Shown here piece by piece: positions 1-9,026 of a stretch of 64,000 bases of DNA. Source of the stretch: Neorhizobium sp. JUb45 (GTDB lineage: Bacteria; Pseudomonadota; Alphaproteobacteria; Rhizobiales; Rhizobiaceae). Numbering within the stretch: the first letter of the stretch is position 1; every line of letters begins with the position of its first letter. A program made the position numbers and the translations under genes. Where the stretch lies: the NCBI RefSeq assembly GCF_004343585.1, contig NZ_SLYW01000001.1, positions 1,178,001-1,242,000 of the forward strand, written 5' to 3'. The notes below the pieces were generated by a model. That model searched no databases and was not told the origin of the DNA. It saw only the letters and a program-made list of their open reading frames with translations.

Positions 1-39
1 AATCCCGCAGTGCAACGGTTGCGGCATAATACCGTGATC

Positions 40-468
40 TTATGCCGGGCTGGCGTTTGCCAAGGCTGCAAATGCCTTGTGCGAAAACACCGAAAGCGGC
101 TGCGGCAGATCGGACAGGTCGAACCAGCCCATTTCGGAGAGCTTTTCCGGTTCGGTCAGCTGGGCTTCGCCGGAAAAGTCGCGGGCGACATAGATCATCG
201 AGATCCAGTGCTGGCGATCGGCGGCGATGATTTCCTCAAGTGTGCAGAGAAAATCGACGGCGCCGATGGAAAGGCCGGTTTCTTCCTCGGCCTCGCGGCG
301 GGCGGCTTCAGAGGAATGCTCCATCTGATCGACCTTGCCGCCGACGATATTCCAGTGCCCGGCTTCCGGCGCCTTGACGCGCCGGTAAAGCAAAACCCTG
401 CCGTCGGCGCGCTGAATGATCAGACCGCAGCCGACGCCGGGGAAATTGATGCCGGGGAGTGCCGTCAT
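40..468 (-). CDS. Nudix hydrolase
   Basis: A 142-residue single-domain Nudix hydrolase. The Nudix box G-x5-E-x7-REUxEExGU is complete at residues 44-66 (G44, E50, R58-E59, E62-E63, G65), so metal-dependent hydrolysis of a nucleoside diphosphate derivative is expected. The substrate cannot be told from sequence; a free nucleotide or ADP-ribose-like compound are both possible. It lies 10 bases downstream of the helicase on the same strand and may be co-transcribed. The stop codon overlaps an inverted repeat (CGGCATAA at 22-29, TTATGCCG at 40-47) that could end the transcript. Family assignment is secure, function is not. Confidence 0.9.
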   Translation of the reverse strand: MTALPGINFPGVGCGLIIQRADGRVLLYRRVKAPEAGHWNIVGGKVDQMEHSSEAARREAEEETGLSIGAVDFLCTLEEIIAADRQHWISMIYVARDFSGEAQLTEPEKLSEMGWFDLSDLPQPLSVFSHKAFAALANASPA

Positions 469-478
469 GACAGACGGA

Positions 479-2029
479 TCAGGCCTTGCCGGCGATCAGC
501 ATGAAGGCCGGGATGTCGTCGCCGAAACCGACCGGTGTCGGGCCGTCATCGTGGTCACGGTGATGGCGCTGGCGGCGCTGGTCGCGACCGTCGTCGTTTG
601 CCGGATACGGGCGCGCATTGCGAGACCCGTTCTGCTGCCTGCGGGTATCTTGCTTGGGCTCGGCGTTCACGACTTCTGTCCTTGTGGTTTCCGCGACGGG
701 GGCGGGTTCTTTTGGCTGGCTGACTACGACAGTATCGACCGGCTTGGTGTCATCCGAATGACTGGACGATCCGCGACGGCTGCTGCTGTCGCGATCGCGG
801 CCACGGTCTCTGCCGCGATCCTTGTCACCACGGCCCTTGTCGCGGCCCCTGCGACCCTTGTCGCCGCTCTCGAAACTCTCCATCGGGGCTCCGAGCTCCG
901 ACAGATCGCCGGAAAGCCATTCGATCTTTTCGTTGATCAGCTTCTCGATCGCATCGAGATACTTCGAATCGGACTTGGTGACCAGCGTGAAAGCCTTGCC
1001 GGAGCGGCCGGCGCGACCAGTACGGCCGATACGGTGGACATAGTCTTCCGCATGGATCGGCACGTCGAAATTGAAGACGTGGCTGACGTCAGGAATGTCC
1101 AGGCCGCGTGCAGCAACGTCGGACGCGACGAGCAGCGTGATCTGGTTATCCTTAAAGCCCTGCAGCATGGCCGTGCGCGAACGCTGGTCCATGTCGCCAT
1201 GCAGTGCGCCGACGGAAAAACCGTGGCGTTCCAGCGAACGGAACAGATCGGCGACATCCTTCTTGCGGTTGCAGAAGATGATGGCGTTCTTCAGTTCGTC
1301 CTGCGCCTTGATGAGATCGCGCAGTACGGAGCGCTTCTCGTAATCCTTGTTGTGCGATGCGACGATGCGCTGCGTGATCGTCTTCGTCGTCGAAGACGGC
1401 TTGGCAACTTCGACGCGTTCCGGATTTTGCAGGAAGCGGTCGGCCAGCTTCTGGATTTCCGGCGGCATGGTGGCCGAGAAGAACAGCGTCTGGCGCGTGA
1501 ACGGGATCATCTTGGCGATGCGTTCGATATCCGGGATGAAACCCATGTCGAGCATGCGGTCGGCTTCGTCGATGACGAAAACCTCAACGCCGGTCATCAG
1601 CAGCTTACCACGCTCGCAATGGTCGAGCAGGCGGCCGGGTGTGCAGATCAGCACGTCGGCGCCGCGCTCAAGCTTGCGGTCCTGCTCGTCGAATGACACG
1701 CCACCGATCAGCAGGGCGACGTTGAGCTTGTGGTTCTTGCCGTATTTTTCGAAATTCTCGGCGACCTGTGCCGCGAGTTCGCGGGTCGGCTCAAGAATCA
1801 GTGTGCGCGGCATGCGGGCGCGTGCCCGGCCCTTTTCGAGCAGGGTCAGCATCGGCAATACGAAGGATGCCGTCTTACCGGTACCCGTCTGGGCGATGCC
1901 GAGGATATCGCGACGCTGCAGCGCCGGCGGAATGGCACCCGCCTGGATAGGCGTGGGCGTGGTGTAGCCCGCGTCGGTTACAGCGGAAAGGACTTTCTGG
2001 CTCAGGCCAAGATCAGCAAATGTCGTCAA
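479..2029 (-). CDS. rhlE: DEAD-box ATP-dependent RNA helicase, RhlE type
   Basis: A 516-residue cytoplasmic DEAD-box RNA helicase. Visible motifs are the Q motif (PTPIQ, residues 25-29), Walker A AQTGTGKT (46-53), PTRELA, TPGRLLDH, DEAD near residue 155, SATMP, and the second RecA domain with ARGLDIP and HRIGRTGRAG. After about residue 375 comes a low-complexity, Arg/Asp/Gly/Ser-rich tail typical of RhlE proteins and likely to bind RNA. Such helicases remodel structured RNA in ribosome maturation, cold response and RNA decay. The C-terminal end breaks out of the basic tail into a short hydrophobic segment. A sigma-70-like promoter lies about 75 bases upstream of the ATG. Confidence 0.93.
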   Translation of the reverse strand: MTTFADLGLSQKVLSAVTDAGYTTPTPIQAGAIPPALQRRDILGIAQTGTGKTASFVLPMLTLLEKGRARARMPRTLILEPTRELAAQVAENFEKYGKNHKLNVALLIGGVSFDEQDRKLERGADVLICTPGRLLDHCERGKLLMTGVEVFVIDEADRMLDMGFIPDIERIAKMIPFTRQTLFFSATMPPEIQKLADRFLQNPERVEVAKPSSTTKTITQRIVASHNKDYEKRSVLRDLIKAQDELKNAIIFCNRKKDVADLFRSLERHGFSVGALHGDMDQRSRTAMLQGFKDNQITLLVASDVAARGLDIPDVSHVFNFDVPIHAEDYVHRIGRTGRAGRSGKAFTLVTKSDSKYLDAIEKLINEKIEWLSGDLSELGAPMESFESGDKGRRGRDKGRGDKDRGRDRGRDRDSSSRRGSSSHSDDTKPVDTVVVSQPKEPAPVAETTRTEVVNAEPKQDTRRQQNGSRNARPYPANDDGRDQRRQRHHRDHDDGPTPVGFGDDIPAFMLIAGKA

Positions 2030-2104
2030 AGGGAGGTTGTTTCCCGTTCCGGTTCGGTGCGAACACGTGTGAGTCGGGTCTTAGTCCTGCCCGACGATGG
2101 GGCC

Positions 2105-2132
2105 ACATAAAATCAAAAAGACGTCAAGTCAA
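2105..2132 (-). promoter_or_regulatory. putative promoter of the RhlE-type helicase
   Basis: On the minus strand TTGACT (2132-2127) and TTATGT (2110-2105) are separated by 16 bases, about 75 bases before the helicase start. This is a fair sigma-70-like match found by eye in the 217-base gap between the helicase and the M23 gene. I saw nothing else clear in that gap. Confidence 0.4.
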
Positions 2133-2246
2133 GAAATGCGACCATAAGGCGGCGATGTTAGTGAACAAAACGGTGACTTGTCACGCACATGTGCGAGCAA
2201 AGCCTTCCCGCAACGGCCGCATAACTGGCAATCGTCAGTTTCAAGC

Positions 2247-3551
2247 TCAGTTCATGTAGGTGGTGAGTTTCAGGCCGGCATTGAGGAAATGGATGGGATT
2301 GACCGCCTCGCCATTGCGGCGAACCTCGTAGTGTACATGCGGGCCGGTGGCGCGCCCTGTAGCACCGGCGCGGCCGATGGTCTGCCCGGTGGCAATCGTC
2401 TGGCCTTCATGGACCAGAATGCGCGACAGGTGGCCGAAACGTGTGGTGATGCCCTGGCCATGGTCGATTTCGACGAGATTGCCGTAACCGGCGGCCGGTC
2501 CGGCAGTGATGACCTTGCCGGCACCTGTTGCCTTGACGGGCAAGCCGGTTTCGGCCTGAAAATCAATGCCGCCGTGGAAGGCCAGACGACCAAGGAAGGG
2601 ATCGGGACGATTGCCGAATCGGCTGGTGATGCCCTGGCCGGGCGCCGGATTGCCATAGGGCAGGGCAAGTGCCGTCTCGCGGACGGTTTCCAGCCGGCTG
2701 AGTGCCGAATCGAGTTCATCAAGCGAGGCGTTGAAGCGGTCGAATTTCATCGGCTCGACAAACGGGCCGCCAATGCCGCCCTTTACCTCGCCGCCTTTCA
2801 TGTCGCCGGTGCGCAGGCCGGGGGTCTCCAGTGTCTGGGCCTCGCCGCGCCTGTCGGAAACATCGACGCCGGTGCGGCGCATGATTTGCGTCATCGTATC
2901 TGCCGTCTTCGACGCGCCGGCCGTCAGGCCTTCGATGGTCTTCAACTGCTCGCTTTCGATGCCTTTCAGCGACAATGTCACTTTGGAAAAGATGCGGTCG
3001 GCGCGGTCGGCCATGTTTTCGCCGTTGCCGGCATAGGCAAGCGCTGAGGTCGGTGGCGCGATGGAGGAGGTGGTCAGGCCTGCCTGGCGATCGATTGCGT
3101 CAGCGGCCGTCTCTTTTCCCTGAGATGCCGGTGCTGCGGAGACGCCTGCCTCTTCGGCACGTTCCAGCAGCGAACCGAGCTTGCCGTTGCGCGAAAACAG
3201 CGCCGTCTGCTGGCGCAGCAGTTTTTCCACCTTCTGTTCCACCAGTTGCTGGTCGAGTAACTGGCGCGAGGTCACACGATCGAGCTGGGCGCGCAGGGAG
3301 GAAATGCGGTCTTCATAGTCGTGCTGGATGCGGGCTTGGCGGGCCATGGTCGCGCCGATCAGATCGTCCCGCATGACGAGATAGGCTGTGGCGCCAAGAT
3401 AACCAAGGGCGAAAAGGCCGATCGTGCCTGCGACCAGACCGGTCATCCAGGGGCGGATGACCATGTGGCGGACCTTGTCGCCGGAGGCGAGGACAAGAAC
3501 GTGCTGCGTGGCACGTTTTCCAAACACTCTGTTTTCGCCTGCGTCGGCCAA
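2247..3551 (-). CDS. M23 (LytM/peptidoglycan endopeptidase) family protein
   Basis: A 434-residue inner-membrane-anchored protein. A membrane segment lies near residues 36-60, followed by a coiled-coil stretch (about 75-135) and a C-terminal LytM domain (about 305-425). The zinc ligands of active M23 peptidases are present: H326 and D330 in HGGID, and H405/H407 in HVH; H374 could be the catalytic general base. It probably cleaves peptidoglycan cross-links in the periplasm during growth or division. The conserved metal ligands argue against a purely regulatory, degenerate EnvC/NlpD-type role. The start at 3551 gives a cytoplasmic tail of about 30 residues before the membrane segment. Confidence 0.88.
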   Translation of the reverse strand: MADAGENRVFGKRATQHVLVLASGDKVRHMVIRPWMTGLVAGTIGLFALGYLGATAYLVMRDDLIGATMARQARIQHDYEDRISSLRAQLDRVTSRQLLDQQLVEQKVEKLLRQQTALFSRNGKLGSLLERAEEAGVSAAPASQGKETAADAIDRQAGLTTSSIAPPTSALAYAGNGENMADRADRIFSKVTLSLKGIESEQLKTIEGLTAGASKTADTMTQIMRRTGVDVSDRRGEAQTLETPGLRTGDMKGGEVKGGIGGPFVEPMKFDRFNASLDELDSALSRLETVRETALALPYGNPAPGQGITSRFGNRPDPFLGRLAFHGGIDFQAETGLPVKATGAGKVITAGPAAGYGNLVEIDHGQGITTRFGHLSRILVHEGQTIATGQTIGRAGATGRATGPHVHYEVRRNGEAVNPIHFLNAGLKLTTYMN

Positions 3552-3701
3552 GATTCGTCTCCCGGATTGCGACTCGTTTGCTGGTCGCTCGGCATGCCGG
3601 GATTACACAATGTTAGGGTTAATGAATGCTTTACGGGGTGCGCAGCGGAATTACCCGGAACTATTTGTAGGTGAAGCCAACTGACTGTCCGATATTGCCT
3701 A

Positions 3702-4550
3702 TTAGGATTGGCTTGTGGAGGTGAGGGAACGGTAGAAGGATGGCGTCAGCCCGGCTTCGGCGCGGGCGACGTCGTTAAAGGGCGGCTTCAGCGCGCCACG
3801 AAAATTGGCGCAGACCAGGTCCTTGAACGTCGCGGCCGGGTCCTTGCGCTCGCGGGCACACAGGAAGCGGAACCATTTCGCGCCGATTGCCACATGGCCT
3901 TTCTCGTCGTTGTAGATCACGTCGAGCACGGCGGCGGTCTCGTGATCGCCGGTCTGGCGCATCTTGGCCTGCAAGGATGGCGTCACATCGAGGCCGCGCG
4001 CTTCCAGTATGAGCGGCACGACTGCAAGACGGGCCGTCAGGTCATTGCGTGTGGAGTGGGCTGCCTGCCAGAGGCCGTCATGGGCAGGCATGTCGCCGTA
4101 ATCGGCTCCCAGCTCGTTGAGGCGGGCGCGGACCATGCGAAAATGTTTCGCTTCCTCAAATGCCACCTGCATCCAGCCATCGAAAAACGAATGCGGTACC
4201 GGCTCGCTGGCAAAACGGGCGACGATATCGAGTGCGAGATCGACCGCATTGAGTTCGATATGGGCGATGGAATGCAGGAGTGCGATCCGGCCGTTGACGG
4301 TGTGCAGCGAACGTTTTTCGACCGCGCGCGGCGGCACCAGTTCAGGCTTTTCAGGGCGGCCGGGCCGCAGCGGCAAAGGCGGGTCGAGGGGAGAACGCAG
4401 AGAGAGGCGGCGTTCGAACCAGCGCGTGGCGGTTTCCTGCGCCAACAGCGTCTTGCGATCGAGATCGGCAGAGAGAATTGCCTCGGTGGCGCCGCCCCGC
4501 AGGGAGCCGGGATTGAGCGGAGCCGCTTCGGTCTGCTTGCCGTTCGCCAT
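3702..4550 (-). CDS. DUF455 family ferritin-like protein
   Basis: A 282-residue protein of the DUF455 family, which has a ferritin-like four-helix fold. The carboxylate/histidine pairs expected of a di-iron site are visible in IAHIE, EEAKH, LEARGLD and NDEKGH. The reaction is unknown. It lies 27 bases downstream of bcp on the same strand, so a link to oxidative-stress handling is possible but only inferred. Confidence 0.8.
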   Translation of the reverse strand: MANGKQTEAAPLNPGSLRGGATEAILSADLDRKTLLAQETATRWFERRLSLRSPLDPPLPLRPGRPEKPELVPPRAVEKRSLHTVNGRIALLHSIAHIELNAVDLALDIVARFASEPVPHSFFDGWMQVAFEEAKHFRMVRARLNELGADYGDMPAHDGLWQAAHSTRNDLTARLAVVPLILEARGLDVTPSLQAKMRQTGDHETAAVLDVIYNDEKGHVAIGAKWFRFLCARERKDPAATFKDLVCANFRGALKPPFNDVARAEAGLTPSFYRSLTSTSQS

Positions 4551-4577
4551 TGAAGGTTCTCCCTGCCTTGATCCGCC

Positions 4578-5054
4578 TTACGTAGCGGAAAGCGCCCGCG
4601 CCGCTGCCAGAACTTCCTCTGCGTGACCCTTGACCTTCACCTTGGGCCAGATCTGGCGGAGAATGCCGTCGGCCCCGATCAGGAATGTCGAGCGCTCGAT
4701 GCCCATATAGGAGCGGCCATACATGCTCTTTTCCTTCCAGGCGCCGTAAGCGTTCGCCGCGACTTGGTCCGTATCGGCGGCGAGGATGAGTGAGAGCGAA
4801 TGTTTTGCGATAAACTTTTCGTGCTTGGCGACCGTATCCGGCGAAACGCCGATGACGACAGTGCCGGTTTTTTCAAATTCGGCGGCCAAGCTCGTAAAAT
4901 CAATGGCTTCGGGCGTGCAGCCGCTCGTATCGTCCTTCGGATAGAAATACAGAACGACGGTTTTTCCCTTCAAATCTGCCAGGGAAACGGTGCCGCCGCC
5001 GTCACGTGGCAGGGCAAAAGCGGGTGCAGGCTGACCAATTGCGAGTTCAGACAT
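4578..5054 (-). CDS. bcp: Bcp/PrxQ-type thioredoxin-dependent peroxiredoxin, 1-Cys variant
   Basis: A 158-residue peroxiredoxin that reduces hydrogen peroxide and organic hydroperoxides in the cytoplasm. The peroxidatic cysteine is C46 in DDTSGCTPEA. The resolving cysteine found five residues later in E. coli Bcp is replaced by isoleucine (I51), so this enzyme probably works as a 1-Cys peroxiredoxin or with an external thiol. The start was set at the ATG at 5054 (MSELAIGQ), which has AAAGGAAA upstream and fits family length; the frame stays open further upstream, but that extension has no homology features. It is divergent from the AsmA-like gene and followed by the DUF455 gene. Confidence 0.93.
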   Translation of the reverse strand: MSELAIGQPAPAFALPRDGGGTVSLADLKGKTVVLYFYPKDDTSGCTPEAIDFTSLAAEFEKTGTVVIGVSPDTVAKHEKFIAKHSLSLILAADTDQVAANAYGAWKEKSMYGRSYMGIERSTFLIGADGILRQIWPKVKVKGHAEEVLAAARALSAT

Positions 5055-5168
5055 GAATTTCCTTTCTTTCGCCCCACCAAGGGGTGATTGTTGCCGCATT
5101 CGATATATATTGGCGGCGGCTGCGTCCAGCAGGGGTATGGGCGCATTTTCGATTCGTTCCGGAGCATT

Positions 5169-8100
5169 ATGGCGGAGATACGCGGAGAAAAGGTGCGGTT
5201 CAGCCGCAAGGACATCGTTTCCTTGCACGAATTGCCCTCGGCCCAGGTGGATGATCCGATCATCGTGCATTGCCCGCCGCCACAACGTCGCCGGGCACGC
5301 CGGCTGACGCGTTTCTGCGTGTCTTTTCTGCTGTTCCTTACCGTTGCTTTTGGACTGGTGCTGGCGGCGATCGAGACGGGTACGATCGATGGCGCGCTGG
5401 AACGGCAGGCACAATCGGCGCTGAACGGCGCGATCGGCCCACGTTATCAAGCGACGGTCGGTTCCACCGCCATCCGCATCGACAACACATGGCGTATTGC
5501 GCTGGAGGCCCGCGATGTGGATCTGGTCGAGGTTGCGACCGGCAAACACCTGACCAGGCTCGGCGCCATGCGCATGGCGGTCGATCCGCTGGCGCTTTTG
5601 TCGGGTACGCTGACGGTGCGGCACATGGAGGCGGAAAATATCAGTCTCGATACGGCCGTCCTGCCGGCAGGGGACCCGCTCGATCCCGCCAATCTCCGCG
5701 TCGATGACCTGCCGCCCGCCTTGGAACAGGTTTTTCAACGTCTGGACGAAGCGCGTGGGTTGATCGAGCGCACCGGCACCGGTTCGATGACCATTTCAGG
5801 TTTCGAGGTGCGTTTTCCGCCGGCGCGCGATGGCAAGATTTCTGTCCTGAAGGTGGAAACACTGCAATTGACCCGCACGCCGGACGGGCTGGTGCGTGTG
5901 GAAGGCGCGCTCGAACTTGACGGGCGCGTAGCGCAGCTGGATATCAAGGCGACAGCCGTCAACAATGTGACGACCGGCCTGCAGGGGCGGGTCAGCGGCG
6001 TAGAAGTGACACCCTTCCTGCTGCAGCATGCACCGGACGGCAGTCCACGCGAGGGACTGGAAGGTTCGCTCGATCTCGACATTTCCGCAAGCCGCCAGAC
6101 GGAAACGACGACACAGGCCATCAAGGCCTCGCTGCTGGGCCGTCCGGGCATGTTCTATTTCGATGGTGTCGGGCAGGCGCTGTCGGGCGCCGAGATCAAT
6201 ATCGCTTACAATTTTGCCAAGCAGTCGATCGAGATCTTGCCGTCGGAAGCGCGGCTGGGGCCAACCGTGCTGCCGATCAGCGGTGCGGTCGTCGATCTTG
6301 ACCGGCTGAACGCCGATGACAAACGTCCGGGCGTGGGGCTCGATCTGCTGGTCCGCGGCGCGCGGGCGCAGTCGGAAAATTCCGGCGAGGAAAAGGTTGT
6401 GTTCGACCTCAAGGCCGGCGGGCGTTATCTCTCCGGCGAAAGACGGCTGGAAATCGATCAGTTGCTGGTTTCCAGTCCGATGGGGCAGATGGCCGGCTCG
6501 CTGCAGCTGAGCCTGCATGGGCAGGTGTCGCCGGAAATCAGCTTTGGCGCGCAATTGCCGGAGATGAAGGTGGCGGCGGTCAAGCAGCTGTGGCCATTCT
6601 GGATGGCGCGCAAGCCGCGCGACTGGGTGATGGCCAACATGTTTGGCGGCGATATCACCAACGGCTCGATTGCTGTCTTCATTCCTGCCGGGCGCATGAA
6701 AGGCCCCGGCATGCCGCTCAATCTCAACGGCGACGAGTTGCGCATCAGTTTCGATATTGCCGGAAACCGGCTGAATCTGCCCGGAGAGATTCCGCCACTG
6801 AAGGAGCTTGGCGGACATTTCGACCTCACCGGCGAAAAACTTTCCGTCAAGATCGCCAAGGCCAATGCGACGTTTGCATCCGGGCGGGTGGTCAATGTCG
6901 ACGGCGGCACGTTCACCATTCCGCAGACCTATACCAAGCCGCTGATGGCAGACCTCGACATAAAGGTTGCCGGCAAGGCCGACGCCATTGCGGAACTGGC
7001 AAGCGCCAAGCCTGTGAATGGGCTGAGAGGCACCGGTCTCGCCGTCGACGATTTTTCCGGCAAGGCATCGGCCGATGTCCAGGCGCGATTCGGGCTGATT
7101 TCGGATCAAGGCCCGCCCAAGCCTGTCTTCAAGGCGCAGGTGGCATTGACCGATGTCGATCTCGCCCGGCCGATGGAAGGCCACAAAATCACCAGTGTCG
7201 ATGGCAAGCTCGATATCGATCCGCAGGCGGCGCGTCTGGAGGCGAAAGGCGCGATCGATGCGGTTCCGGCGGAAATTTCGCTGGTGGAGCCGGTCGACAA
7301 GAACTCTCCGGTCAAGCGCGAGCGGGTGATCACAGCGTCGTTGAGCAACGACCAGCGGGAAAAGCTCGTACCGGGCCTTTCGGACATCATCGACGGCACC
7401 GTGTCGGTGGAGCTTTCGCGGATCGACGACAAGCGTCAGGGCGTGAAACTCGATCTTGGCCGGGCAGCGCTGTCCATCCCCTATGTGGGCTGGACCAAGG
7501 GCAGCGGCATTGCCGCCAAGGCGACATTCGAGGTCTCCAAGACGGACAGCCGTACGGATATCGAAAAATTCGTGCTCGATGGCGATGGTTTTGGCGCCAG
7601 AGGCGATCTCAGCCTGTCCGGCAGTCAGCTTTCCGCGGCCAGTTTTTCCAGCATGAACCTCTCGCCCTCCGACAATTTTGCGGTATCGCTCAAACAGAGC
7701 AAGGGTGTCTACGATATCAGCGTGAGCGGAGAGACTGCCGATCTGCGGCCGGTGATCAGCCGCATGCGCAATTCCACCGATGGCGGCAAGTCGGACAAGC
7801 CGTCCGAAGGTGGTGCAACGGTGCGGCTGAAATTGTCGAGGCTGATCGGCTTCAATGACGAGGCGATCCGTAACGCCTCGCTGCAATTGACGATCCGCGA
7901 AGGTGACGTCAAGCGGCTCGATCTGTCAGGCGTGACCAATAACGGCCAGGCGGTGGTTGGCGAAACCCGCAGCGGTAACGGCCGTGACATCATCTCGCTG
8001 ACGAGCGGCGATGCCGGTTCGCTGGCACGTTTTGCCGATCTTTATTCGCACATGCGCGGCGGGCTGCTGAACCTGCAATTCGAAACCGAAACCGGCAGTG

Positions 8101-8582
8101 ACTGGAACGGTTCGGTCGATGTCCGCAATTTCAATGTCGTCAACGAGCAGCGGTTGCAATCGATGGTCAGTACGCCATCGGGCGAGGGCGGACGCAGCCT
8201 GAACTCTGCCGTCAAAGGCAATGTCGATATCAGTTCGTCGAAATTCCAGCGCGGCTTTGCTCGGATGGCCTATCGCAACGGCACGATGGTGCTCGATAAC
8301 GGTCTGGTGCGGGGCGAGAATATCGGTGCGACCTTCCAGGGCGTCGTCAAGGATGCGCGCGGCAACATGGATATGACGGGGACGTTCATGCCGGCCTACG
8401 GCTTGAACCGCCTGTTTGGCGAACTGCCGTTGTTCGGTGCCATTCTCGGCAATGGCCGCGACCGCGGCCTGCTCGGCATCACCTTCAAGCTCACCGGTAA
8501 ATTTGCCAAGCCTGACCTGACGGTCAACCCGCTGTCGATCATCGCGCCGGGCGTATTCAGGCAGATTTTCGAGTTCCAGTAA
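5169..8582 (+). CDS. large AsmA-like/DUF3971 envelope protein
   Basis: About 1137 residues with one N-terminal membrane anchor (around residues 45-70 from the chosen start) and a very long, mainly beta-type periplasmic region matching the DUF3971/AsmA-like architecture of YhdP-type proteins. Proteins of this class are thought to form lipid-conducting bridges across the periplasm between the inner and outer membranes. I chose ATG 5169, preceded by GGAG; a TTG at 5088 in the same frame would add 27 residues with no obvious purpose. The downstream secreted protein starts 21 bases after the stop and is probably in the same operon. Confidence 0.85.
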   Translation: MAEIRGEKVRFSRKDIVSLHELPSAQVDDPIIVHCPPPQRRRARRLTRFCVSFLLFLTVAFGLVLAAIETGTIDGALERQAQSALNGAIGPRYQATVGSTAIRIDNTWRIALEARDVDLVEVATGKHLTRLGAMRMAVDPLALLSGTLTVRHMEAENISLDTAVLPAGDPLDPANLRVDDLPPALEQVFQRLDEARGLIERTGTGSMTISGFEVRFPPARDGKISVLKVETLQLTRTPDGLVRVEGALELDGRVAQLDIKATAVNNVTTGLQGRVSGVEVTPFLLQHAPDGSPREGLEGSLDLDISASRQTETTTQAIKASLLGRPGMFYFDGVGQALSGAEINIAYNFAKQSIEILPSEARLGPTVLPISGAVVDLDRLNADDKRPGVGLDLLVRGARAQSENSGEEKVVFDLKAGGRYLSGERRLEIDQLLVSSPMGQMAGSLQLSLHGQVSPEISFGAQLPEMKVAAVKQLWPFWMARKPRDWVMANMFGGDITNGSIAVFIPAGRMKGPGMPLNLNGDELRISFDIAGNRLNLPGEIPPLKELGGHFDLTGEKLSVKIAKANATFASGRVVNVDGGTFTIPQTYTKPLMADLDIKVAGKADAIAELASAKPVNGLRGTGLAVDDFSGKASADVQARFGLISDQGPPKPVFKAQVALTDVDLARPMEGHKITSVDGKLDIDPQAARLEAKGAIDAVPAEISLVEPVDKNSPVKRERVITASLSNDQREKLVPGLSDIIDGTVSVELSRIDDKRQGVKLDLGRAALSIPYVGWTKGSGIAAKATFEVSKTDSRTDIEKFVLDGDGFGARGDLSLSGSQLSAASFSSMNLSPSDNFAVSLKQSKGVYDISVSGETADLRPVISRMRNSTDGGKSDKPSEGGATVRLKLSRLIGFNDEAIRNASLQLTIREGDVKRLDLSGVTNNGQAVVGETRSGNGRDIISLTSGDAGSLARFADLYSHMRGGLLNLQFETETGSDWNGSVDVRNFNVVNEQRLQSMVSTPSGEGGRSLNSAVKGNVDISSSKFQRGFARMAYRNGTMVLDNGLVRGENIGATFQGVVKDARGNMDMTGTFMPAYGLNRLFGELPLFGAILGNGRDRGLLGITFKLTGKFAKPDLTVNPLSIIAPGVFRQIFEFQ

Positions 8583-8603
8583 GCGTCAGAAAAAGAGTTA
8601 GAC

Positions 8604-8975
8604 ATGAAAGCCATATTGCTTGCATCGGTCCTATTCGTCACCTCCGTATTGCCCCTTCACGCGGAAAGACTTGAAGTGTTCAGCGCCGAGGTGAAAGGCG
8701 ATTCGCAGAACGGCTCACATGGCGTAGTGGTTCGTTTTTCACCTGCTGCTGGCCAGATCCTCGAACGCCTGACGAGGGAGAATATCGGTCGCACCGTGCA
8801 TCTGGAGTTGAATGGCCGGGCTGTTCTTTCGCCGAAGGTGACCGCCCCCATCACCAATCGCTACATTTTCCTGTCCGATCTTAGTGCGGATCTCGCCGAG
8901 AGGCTCGCATCGGATATCATGAAGGCCGGCGCCATCGAGATGATCGTGCCGGGACCGGCGCCTGCCCAGCAATAA
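8604..8975 (+). CDS. secreted protein with SecD P1-head-like domain
   Basis: A 123-residue protein with an N-terminal signal peptide (cleavage expected after LPLHA, residue 20). The segment RENIGRTVHLELNGRAV followed by LSPKV resembles the P1 head subdomain of the SecD translocase subunit (TRENVG..., LDGKV-SAP), but all membrane segments of SecD are missing. It is therefore an orphan periplasmic head-like domain of unknown function. It follows the AsmA-like gene by 21 bases and ends at a strong hairpin shared with the convergent tyrS. Confidence 0.7.
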   Translation: MKAILLASVLFVTSVLPLHAERLEVFSAEVKGDSQNGSHGVVVRFSPAAGQILERLTRENIGRTVHLELNGRAVLSPKVTAPITNRYIFLSDLSADLAERLASDIMKAGAIEMIVPGPAPAQQ

Positions 8976-8977
8976 AA

Positions 8978-9000
8978 AGGGCCGCGCGATGCGGCCCTTA
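8978..9000. terminator. bidirectional hairpin between convergent genes
   Basis: AAGGGCCGC (8978-8986) pairs with GCGGCCCTT (8992-9000) around a 5-base loop. It lies immediately after the SecD-like gene and 26 bases beyond the end of tyrS. A-rich bases flank its left side, so it suits termination from both directions. Confidence 0.75.
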
Positions 9001-9026
9001 GACTGTGAACAGACGGCTTAAAGATA

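Noticed and set aside
1..39. A gene at the extreme left edge
   Set aside because: Only the end of the Nudix gene and an inverted repeat are visible; nothing codes with support.
5796..7886. 696-codon open frame antisense to the AsmA-like gene
   Set aside because: His/Arg/Gly-rich composition without domains, a mirror of a GC-rich coding strand whose sense frame has clear family features.
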